Positions 9,014-16,521 of a DNA stretch of 43,594 bases are shown one piece after another. The position numbers and the translations under genes are program-made. Numbering within the stretch: the stretch's first letter is position 1; every line of letters starts with the position of its first letter. The stretch lies in the NCBI GenBank assembly GCA_016219025.1, contig JACRCM010000026.1, positions 1 to 43,594 of the forward strand, given 5' to 3'. The notes below the pieces were generated by a model. The model made no database searches. It was given only the letters and a program-made list of their open reading frames with translations, and was not told where the DNA came from. The DNA is from Deltaproteobacteria bacterium. GTDB lineage: Bacteria; Desulfobacterota; GWC2-55-46.

Positions 9014-9430
9014 ATGATAAGAGACGAAAAGGGTTTCACCCTCATCGAGCTCGTTATGGTGATAGTCATCCTGGGTATACTTGCAGCCGTGGCCGTGCCG
9101 AGGTTCATCAGTTTTCAGCAGGAGGCGCGGGACGCCGCGGCAAGGGGCGTGGGCGGCGCGATAATAAGCGCCGCGAACATACTCCATGCCCAATACGTCC
9201 TCCGGGGCACCAACTACGTGGTGGGCACGACGCTTGATCCCGGCACCACCGCCGTCATCAACAACGCCAACCTATCCGGCCTGACCGTGATGGTCTCCGA
9301 CGCGGCGGCAGGCTCGGCCAACGGGAACGCGAGCGAGATAACGATATTCATAGGCGGCACCACCTACACCATGACGCTCACCTCCGGCTCGTCCACCCAA
9401 GGGCCGCGGGCGCAGTTCAACAACTTCTGA
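9014..9430 (+). CDS. Type IV pilin / prepilin, candidate major pilin
   Basis: [26 protein letters not shown] canonical class III prepilin signal. Confidence 0.9.
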   Translation: MIRDEKGFTLIELVMVIVILGILAAVAVPRFISFQQEARDAAARGVGGAIISAANILHAQYVLRGTNYVVGTTLDPGTTAVINNANLSGLTVMVSDAAAGSANGNASEITIFIGGTTYTMTLTSGSSTQGPRAQFNNF

Positions 9431-9492
9431 GCGACGACGGACGGGCCGCGGCAAAACACTTACGCCTGCGTCCCATCCGCCTCCCGAACAGG

Positions 9493-11841
9493 ATGGTCAT
9501 CTTCCTCGTAACCCTTTTTTTCACGCTGCTCGCCGGAGGCTATTTCTCATCAGCCCTCGACGGGACTCGCCTTCTCACGGAGCGCGACCTCGCGGTCTTT
9601 TTCATCCCGCCGCGGATACTCTGGACGGACATGATAAGGCACGGCGAGTTTCCGTTATGGAACCCGTATGCCTATTCGGGTTCCCCTCTCCTTGCCACGC
9701 TCCAGCCCGGCGTGCTATACCCGCCGAACCTCCTGCTAGTGCTCATGCCGTTCGACCTTGCCTTCAACTGGTTGATAATTATCCACTTCATCATGGCCGG
9801 GGTCTTTACCTTTCTCCTCCTGCGCGAGTTGCGCGCAGGCATCGCCGCCTCCATCATCGGCGGCCTTACGTTCATGCTCGGCGGATATCTCTTCTCCACG
9901 CACAACGTAATGAGCACGCTCTTCTCGGCCGCATGGGCGCCCATCGCGCTCTTCGTCTTTCTGAGATCGATAAGGCGGGCGTCATACCGCTTGGCGGTCA
10001 TCACAGGATGCGTCCTTGCCGTGATGTTCATGGGCGGCGGCATAGAGACGGTCATCGGGACGTGCGGACTGCTCACCTTTTTGGCCCTCATGCCGACGGC
10101 GATAGATACGGAGGTTGACGCGGCTCCTTTCGCGCCGGTCTCGAAGAGGCTCGCGCTTCTGGCGTGCGCCGCCGCGATATTCCTGCTCCTCGCGGCGGTT
10201 CAACTCCTGCCGTTCATCGAGCTTGCGCGTCTCTCGACGAGGGCAGGGGGCCTGAGCTATCAGGAAGCGACAACGTGGTCGTTCGACCTCAAGGACTTCG
10301 CGCAGTTCTTTGTGCCCGACCCGTTCGGATACGGCGTATCGAGCGCGAAATACTGGGGCAACCAGTCATGGCTCAAGACGATATACCTCGGGCCGATCCC
10401 TTTTATCCTCTCCTTTTTTTTCCTCAGCGACCCGCGCAGAAAGGTCTTGCCGTTCGTCCTGCTCGCCGCGTTGTCCATGACCCTTGCCCTTGGCCGCAAC
10501 AGCGCCATATATGCGCTCCTCTACGCGTGGTTTCCGGTCTTCGGCAAACTGCGCTTTCCCGTAAAATTCCTCTTCCTTGCCTTTCTTCTCGTCTCGATAT
10601 CAGCCGGATTGGGCTATGACTCATTTATAAGTAACCGCGCCAGGCTGGGCAGGCCGGTCATCGTCATCCTTGCCCTGTCCTTCTTCGCGGCAATCGCATT
10701 CGGCGGTCTCTATCATTTCGAGAACGAAGCGCGTGGTTTTTTGATAGGCCGCGGGATAGACTATCCTGAATATAACCGCGCCGGGATAAACCTCTTCAAT
10801 GCGAAAAGGCTATTGTTCTTCACCATTGCGGCATCGATTATCATCTACGGCGCATGGAAGACTCCGAGGCTCGCAAGGGCGCTCCCGTATCTCCTGACCG
10901 CCCTTCTAACCATAGACCTCTTCTTCGCGCACCAGGGTTACTACCAGACGACGCTCGCGTCCGAGTATCACAGGAGCGGCGGCATAATGGAGTTCCTGAA
11001 AAAAGACCCGGAGCTTGCCCGCGCCTTTGTGACGCCTAAGACCATGACCGGCAACCTCGACGCCGTCGACGTAAAGCAGATCGCAAGATTCACGCGGGAA
11101 CGGATGAACCTCGACAAGGAAAAACTCCAGGGTTACAACCTCGAACACCGCGTCTTCGACACCACCGGCGTGGAGGTCATGCAGCGCGCCGACTACTCGG
11201 CGTTCTACGACCTTATAAGGCTTCAGAAAAGGCCGGACGAGACGCAGCTGCTTTCGCTCCTCAACGTCAAATACGTCATCTCAGCCCCTAAGATAGCGTC
11301 GAGGCGATACCGGCTCGTAAGGGCCGCCGGGTCTATCAAGGTCTACGAAAACACCGCGCATACGCCGAGGTTCTATACGGTCGGCGCGTGGCGGGTTATC
11401 AAGGACAGGCAGGCATATATGAACGCGCTTCTCGACAAGGGGTTTTCGCCGATGCAAGAGGCGTTGCTCGAAGAGGAGCCGTTTGCCGGCGGGACGCCAG
11501 CGTCCGCCGACGCGCCTCGGGACGAGGCGGTCAAGGTCGTCTCCTATCGCAATGATTCCATAGAGCTCTCCGTGCGGCGCTCCACGCCGGGTCTCCTCGT
11601 CGCAAGCGAGACATGGTACCCAGGATGGACGGCCTATGTTGATGGCGTCGAGACGAAGGTCTTGAAGGCCGACTACATCATACGCGCCGTTCCGGTGGGC
11701 AGGGGGGGGCACGCCGTAAGGCTCGCCTACAGGCCGTGGACCTTCCGCGTCGGCGGAGCGGCGAGCGGGCTTACGCTCGCGGGCGTCGTTGCGTATCTGG
11801 CCGCCGGACGGCGCATGGGGAAGGGCCGAGATGCTCAATGA
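9493..11841 (+). CDS. YfhO-family-like polytopic membrane protein
   Basis: 782 aa with many TM segments; FPLWNPYAYSGSPLLATLQPGVLYPPNLL and C-terminal 'ETWYPGWTAYVDGVETKVLKADYIIRAVPVGRGGHAVRLAYRP' are typical of YfhO-like proteins. Confidence 0.82.
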   Translation: MVIFLVTLFFTLLAGGYFSSALDGTRLLTERDLAVFFIPPRILWTDMIRHGEFPLWNPYAYSGSPLLATLQPGVLYPPNLLLVLMPFDLAFNWLIIIHFIMAGVFTFLLLRELRAGIAASIIGGLTFMLGGYLFSTHNVMSTLFSAAWAPIALFVFLRSIRRASYRLAVITGCVLAVMFMGGGIETVIGTCGLLTFLALMPTAIDTEVDAAPFAPVSKRLALLACAAAIFLLLAAVQLLPFIELARLSTRAGGLSYQEATTWSFDLKDFAQFFVPDPFGYGVSSAKYWGNQSWLKTIYLGPIPFILSFFFLSDPRRKVLPFVLLAALSMTLALGRNSAIYALLYAWFPVFGKLRFPVKFLFLAFLLVSISAGLGYDSFISNRARLGRPVIVILALSFFAAIAFGGLYHFENEARGFLIGRGIDYPEYNRAGINLFNAKRLLFFTIAASIIIYGAWKTPRLARALPYLLTALLTIDLFFAHQGYYQTTLASEYHRSGGIMEFLKKDPELARAFVTPKTMTGNLDAVDVKQIARFTRERMNLDKEKLQGYNLEHRVFDTTGVEVMQRADYSAFYDLIRLQKRPDETQLLSLLNVKYVISAPKIASRRYRLVRAAGSIKVYENTAHTPRFYTVGAWRVIKDRQAYMNALLDKGFSPMQEALLEEEPFAGGTPASADAPRDEAVKVVSYRNDSIELSVRRSTPGLLVASETWYPGWTAYVDGVETKVLKADYIIRAVPVGRGGHAVRLAYRPWTFRVGGAASGLTLAGVVAYLAAGRRMGKGRDAQ

Positions 11842-13498
11842 ATTGCTGGCCTCAAGGCGCGCCCGCGCCGTCATACCCGTTGTCCTGCTCGCCGTCTTTG
11901 TGTCTCAGGCGTCTTACATCGCATGGGAGAAGTCGAGCACGTGGGACGAGCCGACGCATCTGATGAGCGGGTATGCGCGGTTGATGGGCGGGGACACCCG
12001 CGCCTCCATGCACCACCCGGCGCTCGGTCAGGAGATGATCGCCGCGCCTGCCGCCGTGTTCCTTGCGCTCGCATTCGACAAGACGATAAACCCGTCGTAT
12101 CCGAATGGCCGCTTCTTCGTCTCGTCGGTCAAGTTCCTCTACGAAAACAGGGTTGATGCAAGGACGCTTCTCTTCCTCGCCCGTCTGCCCAATATAATCC
12201 TCGGCGCGATTCTCGGTCTGTATGTGTTTCTATGGTCTGAGAGCCTTTGGGGCGCGTCTGGCGCTTACCTTTCGCTCTTCTTCTATTCCCTGTCGCCGGA
12301 CGTGCTCGCGCACGCATCCCTCGCCACGACCGACCTAAGCGCCGCCGCGTTCATCTTCATCGCCGCGTTTTATCTCTACAGGATTTACGACCGTGGCGCA
12401 GACTCAGCCGGAGCGCTCGCCGCCGGGGTTGGCATCGGCCTGGCCCTCAGCGCAAAACACACTGCCGTCATACTCGCACCGTTCGTCTTAGTGACCTTCG
12501 CCATGAGGCTCAAAAAAGACGGGGCGCGGAAGACCGCCGTAGCCTTCCTTTATCTCTCGGCTGCGGCATACCTCGTTGTCTGGGCGGTCTATGGGTTCAG
12601 GTATCAGGCGTCGGTCGCGCCGCTTCCTTGGGACGGGTTTCCTCCGTCGGCCTTAAAGGCTATATTCAGCCTCTTGAAAGAGATAAAATTTTTGCCGGAG
12701 GCGCACCTCTACAGTCTTGCGGGCACGTTCGCGGCAGGCGCATCGGGCGGCGCTGGATTCCTCATGGGCGGATATTCAGGCACGGGCTGGTGGTATTATT
12801 TCATCACCGCATTTCTGATAAAGACACCGGTGCCCACGATATTCCTTGTCATCGCGGCGCTTCTCTATGGCTGCCGTTCATCAAATTCGCGGGGCAGGGC
12901 GTTCGCGCTCTTTTTGCCCGTGGCCGTGATATTCCTGCTCGCGTCCCTCCAGAAGGTCAACATCGGCATACGCCATATCCTGCCCGTGTATCCGTTCCTC
13001 TTCACGCTCATCGGTTTCGTGCCCTCGATTAAGACCGGGAGCGTCCGGCCCGCACGGCATGTATTTGGCGCGGCCTGCGTCTGGTATCTGTATGCCGCGG
13101 TATCCATCTTTCCGCACGACCTCGCATACTTCAACGAGTTCATCGGCGGGCCTGCCAACGGCTATAAGTATCTTGTGGACTCAAACCTCGATTGGGGCCA
13201 GGACCTGCGGGGACTCAAGGAATTCATGGACGCGAACGGCATCAAAAACATCAAACTCGCCTACTTCGGCCTTGGAGACCCGCGCTACTACGGGATAGAC
13301 TACGACTACATGCCGAGCTACGTGATACCGGAGCCGGGAAACGTCAGGGCAGATATCGTTCTCAAGGGCTGGTTCGCCGTGAGCGCCACGATGCTACAGG
13401 GCGTCTACCTTCCACAACGGGATTTTTATAGGCCCTTCCGGGAGACCGAGCCTGTGGCTATGATAGGATATTCGATATTCGTATACCGGTTCGATTGA
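11831..13498 (+). CDS. GT39/PMT-like membrane glycosyltransferase
   Basis: TM-rich; N-terminal 'STWDEPTHLMSGYARLM' acidic loop, 'NIGIRHILPVYPFLF', 'NLDWGQDLRGLKEF...'; start ATG 11831 overlaps the upstream gene by 11 nt. Confidence 0.78.
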   Translation: MLNELLASRRARAVIPVVLLAVFVSQASYIAWEKSSTWDEPTHLMSGYARLMGGDTRASMHHPALGQEMIAAPAAVFLALAFDKTINPSYPNGRFFVSSVKFLYENRVDARTLLFLARLPNIILGAILGLYVFLWSESLWGASGAYLSLFFYSLSPDVLAHASLATTDLSAAAFIFIAAFYLYRIYDRGADSAGALAAGVGIGLALSAKHTAVILAPFVLVTFAMRLKKDGARKTAVAFLYLSAAAYLVVWAVYGFRYQASVAPLPWDGFPPSALKAIFSLLKEIKFLPEAHLYSLAGTFAAGASGGAGFLMGGYSGTGWWYYFITAFLIKTPVPTIFLVIAALLYGCRSSNSRGRAFALFLPVAVIFLLASLQKVNIGIRHILPVYPFLFTLIGFVPSIKTGSVRPARHVFGAACVWYLYAAVSIFPHDLAYFNEFIGGPANGYKYLVDSNLDWGQDLRGLKEFMDANGIKNIKLAYFGLGDPRYYGIDYDYMPSYVIPEPGNVRADIVLKGWFAVSATMLQGVYLPQRDFYRPFRETEPVAMIGYSIFVYRFD

Positions 13499-13738
13499 TG
13501 GTTTTTTATAGGCCCTTCCGGGAGACCGAGCCTGTGGCTACGATAGGATATTCGATCTTCGTATACCGGTTCGATTGATGGTTTTTTATAGGCCCTTCCG
13601 GGAGACCGAGCCTGTGGCTATGATAGGATATTCGATCTTCGTATACCGGTTCGATTGATGGTTTTTTATAGGCCCTTCCGGGAGACCGAGCCTGTGGCTA
13701 CGATAGGATATTCGATCTTCGTATACCGGTTCGATTGA
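13421..13738 (+). repeat. Four-copy 80-bp tandem repeat; copy 1 is the 3' end of the upstream CDS
   Basis: Anchor ggcccttccg recurs at 13431, 13511, 13591, 13671 (period 80); copies differ only at the start of copy 1 and at two internal sites (T/C and A/C). Confidence 0.97.
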
Positions 13739-13751
13739 CCGCCTGAGCGCC

Positions 13752-13779
13752 TTGACGTCCGTTAAGGTTGCAATATAAT
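13752..13779 (+). promoter_or_regulatory. Candidate sigma70 promoter (TTGACG-N16-TATAAT)
   Basis: TTGACG 13752-13757, TATAAT 13774-13779, directly after the tandem repeat and before the ORF at 13847. Confidence 0.65.
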
Positions 13780-13846
13780 GGGATGAGAGACGCGCCTCTG
13801 ACAACGCATCCTGATGCAATCAATCAATTCATAGGAGGGTGCACTC

Positions 13847-14077
13847 ATGGGGTACTTTCTCGCCATAGGGATAATCGCGCTCGTCTCAGGCGTGATGTTC
13901 ATCTTCGCGCCGTCCGCCGTCCGCTCGCTTAACGAGAGATCGACCCGCATCATCTCTTCCTTCGACGCGGTCACGCTCTCCTACAGGATAGGCGTAGGCG
14001 TCGTGCTCGTAATAGCGAGCGGGGTCTTCTTTTACGCGGCCTACTTCATGAAGCGGCACGGGTTTTATCTCTTTTAA
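13847..14077 (+). CDS. Small two-TM membrane protein
   Basis: 76 aa, AGGAGGG ribosome-binding site upstream; two hydrophobic segments. Confidence 0.7.
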   Translation: MGYFLAIGIIALVSGVMFIFAPSAVRSLNERSTRIISSFDAVTLSYRIGVGVVLVIASGVFFYAAYFMKRHGFYLF

Positions 14078-14081
14078 CCCG

Positions 14082-14678
14082 ATGGGCAAAAGAGGCTTCA
14101 CGTTGATAGAGCTGCTCATGGCGCTCTCCCTGACGGGCATCCTTGCCGTTGCCGCGTCCCTCGTCCTCTTCGGCGGCAAGGCCGCATTTACCGTGCCCGC
14201 CCTCGCCGCAAAAATCAGGGATGACATACGCTACACGCAGGCCCTTGCCATGTCAGGGACAAAGCTCGGCGTATCCTCCGCCGCGGCCCCGGTCTTCCGG
14301 TACAGGATGCGCTTCAACGTGGCCGACGCCAATTGCCCCGGGGCTGGCCAGTATACGATAGTAAACGACGCGGACTACAACGGCGCGTGGGGAGAAAACC
14401 CCAATGCCTCCGGCGTGGTCGAGAGCGGCCGCAATCCGTCCGACGGGGCGCCATACTTCTGCGTCAAACTCAATACGGGAAATTACGCTGGGCTCACGGC
14501 CTCGGCCAGCTTCGGCGCGACGGTCGGCGACGCCCGGATACTCGAATTCGACAACTACGGCGTCCCGTACAACGACGACGGCAGGATGCTCTCAGCCGGA
14601 ACCGTGACGATATCAGGCGGCGCTCAGGCCGCGACTGTAACGGTCGCGCCCAACACAGGCAGCGTGACCGTGCAGTAA
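14082..14678 (+). CDS. Prepilin/pseudopilin (GspH/FimT-like)
   Basis: MGKRGFTLIELLMALSLTGILAVAASLVLF prepilin signal; FDNYGVPYNDDG-type C-terminus. Confidence 0.88.
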   Translation: MGKRGFTLIELLMALSLTGILAVAASLVLFGGKAAFTVPALAAKIRDDIRYTQALAMSGTKLGVSSAAAPVFRYRMRFNVADANCPGAGQYTIVNDADYNGAWGENPNASGVVESGRNPSDGAPYFCVKLNTGNYAGLTASASFGATVGDARILEFDNYGVPYNDDGRMLSAGTVTISGGAQAATVTVAPNTGSVTVQ

Positions 14679-14690
14679 GGTTGTCCGCTA

Positions 14691-15128
14691 ATGATAAAAA
14701 TATCAAACCGATACGGCTTTACATTAATAGAAACTCTTATGGTTATCCTCATCCTCGGCATAGCCGCGGCCGGGGTGCTCATGTATTTTATCGGGATGGG
14801 CAAGGCCGGTCAGGAGGGCAGGACCGCCGAGGCTGCGATGCTCGCCGAGGAACGGATCGAGCGGATTATCGCGGATAAGAAGGCCAATGGATTCGCGTCC
14901 ATCGCCTTGAGTTCGCCTCCGGTGAACGACCCGGCCTTCAACCCGCCGTTCGATTCATTCACGAGGTCGGTCGAGATATACTGCGTGAACGAGGCCAGCC
15001 TCGACGTGAATAACGGAGACGCATCGGCGCAGTGCCCCGGCTCAGACATCGTGGCAAAGCGCGTGAAGGTGGCCGTCTCATGGGCGGGCGGGGCGGTCGA
15101 TCTGGTGACGGTCATCTCCGAGCATTGA
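14691..15128 (+). CDS. Prepilin/pseudopilin (PilV/GspI-like)
   Basis: RYGFTLIETLMVILILGIAAAGVLMYF prepilin signal. Confidence 0.88.
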   Translation: MIKISNRYGFTLIETLMVILILGIAAAGVLMYFIGMGKAGQEGRTAEAAMLAEERIERIIADKKANGFASIALSSPPVNDPAFNPPFDSFTRSVEIYCVNEASLDVNNGDASAQCPGSDIVAKRVKVAVSWAGGAVDLVTVISEH

Positions 15129-15138
15129 GGGGCGCGGC

Positions 15139-15699
15139 GTGGCGCTGAAAGAGAGGAAAAGACGGTGTGCGAAGGGTTTTACCCTCATCGAGACGGTCAT
15201 GTCCATCGTTATACTCGGCATCGTCGCCGTGACCGCCGGGCTCCTCATATATCAGGGGACCCGGTCTTACGGGGAGATGGACAGGATGCGCGGCCTCACC
15301 GCTCAGGCAACGCTCGCCTCGGAGCGGATGGCGCGCGAGCTGATGACCATGCGTTGCTCGAACTCCAACGCCACGCGGTGCCTGCCGACCGCCTCGGACA
15401 TAACCGTGATGACGGGTCAGGAGGTGAGGTTCGTGAACTCAAACAACGAGGGCAGGGGGCTGCGCCTCGACGGCGCGGCGAATGCCGTAAAACTCCGCCA
15501 GGGCATAAACAACGGAGACCCCGAAGACGCGCTGGCCGGCAAGGTCTCCGGCCTGACCTTTACCTATCTTGACAGGAGCAACGCCTCTGCCGCTTCCGCC
15601 GTGGACGTGTGGACGGTGCTCATGGACATCACGCTCACCGACGGCAATCAGTCGGTCTCCATCCGGGGCAGGGCGCATCCAAAGGCGTTCGAGAGGTGA
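15139..15699 (+). CDS. Prepilin/pseudopilin (PilW/GspJ-like)
   Basis: AKGFTLIETVMSIVILGIVAVTAGLLIYQG prepilin signal. Confidence 0.88.
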   Translation: MALKERKRRCAKGFTLIETVMSIVILGIVAVTAGLLIYQGTRSYGEMDRMRGLTAQATLASERMARELMTMRCSNSNATRCLPTASDITVMTGQEVRFVNSNNEGRGLRLDGAANAVKLRQGINNGDPEDALAGKVSGLTFTYLDRSNASAASAVDVWTVLMDITLTDGNQSVSIRGRAHPKAFER

Positions 15700-15703
15700 G
15701 CTG

Positions 15704-16468
15704 GTGGACGGGCGCAAAGGCATGACAGGGGCAAGACGCCTGAAGGCAGGCAACGCATCCGGCGCGTCGGTAATCGCCGTCATATTCATCCTTGCGGTAA
15801 TCACCTTTTTTGGCGTCGTCTTCTCGTCGTTTCTCTCCACTGGCGTTGAGGAGTCGGTGAGCGAGGCCGGTTCGGAGCGCGCCTTGTATATTGCCGAGGC
15901 GGGCGTAGAGACCGCGATAGGACGCCTGAAAATGACGCCGGTCTCCACAAACTGGCTCTGGAACGACGGGTATCTGAACAAGGCCGTTGGCATGGGCACG
16001 GTCACGGTCGAGGTCTTGCAGCACGAGGACAGGAGCGGCTCCCTCGTTGGGCCGCGCTGCGAGTCTTTTACGTCGTCCATCGAGGCCGCCGGGGCCTTCC
16101 CGGCGCGCACGGTATACGCGGCGCTCACGTGGGATCCAACGGTCAACCTCAACAATCTCGACATGAACCTCTACGGCGACGGCACATGCGCGGCCCAGAT
16201 AACGGGCCTGTCAAAGACTATCATCTACGACCCCGCCGGCGCGTCCCGGCGCGCGGTCTTCCTGCGCTACCGTATACCGGACGCGGCGCCAGCCGTGGTG
16301 ACTTATTCGGCTAAGGTGCTTAACAACACGGCGGGGACGGCCTATAAACTCGGCATATCGCACCCGGACGACACGGCCTTCAACTCAAGCTCAAAGAGGG
16401 CCGTCATAAGCACCGGTCACGTGAATGACGCTAATAGAGAGGTATTCGCCGCGTTCGGGAGGCCGTAA
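15704..16468 (+). CDS. PilX/GspK-like minor pilus protein
   Basis: N-terminal 'GASVIAVIFILAVITFFGVVFSSFLSTGVEESVSEAGSERALYIAEAGVE' as in PilX-like proteins; GTG 15704 (after GAGGTGAG) or ATG 15722 start. Confidence 0.75.
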   Translation: MDGRKGMTGARRLKAGNASGASVIAVIFILAVITFFGVVFSSFLSTGVEESVSEAGSERALYIAEAGVETAIGRLKMTPVSTNWLWNDGYLNKAVGMGTVTVEVLQHEDRSGSLVGPRCESFTSSIEAAGAFPARTVYAALTWDPTVNLNNLDMNLYGDGTCAAQITGLSKTIIYDPAGASRRAVFLRYRIPDAAPAVVTYSAKVLNNTAGTAYKLGISHPDDTAFNSSSKRAVISTGHVNDANREVFAAFGRP

Positions 16469-16521
16469 GGCGGTTAGCGGTGAACGGTTATCGGTTATCG
16501 GTAAAGGATAAAAAGCAGGAT

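Noticed and set aside
13421-13738. Possible CRISPR array
   Set aside because: The units are contiguous 80-bp near-identical copies with no unique spacers and are derived from coding sequence; no cas genes nearby.
16486-16510. ggttatcggttatcgg and similar runs (30985-31025, 31365-31384)
   Set aside because: Short simple-sequence intergenic runs common in GC-rich genomes; no consistent unit or placement seen.
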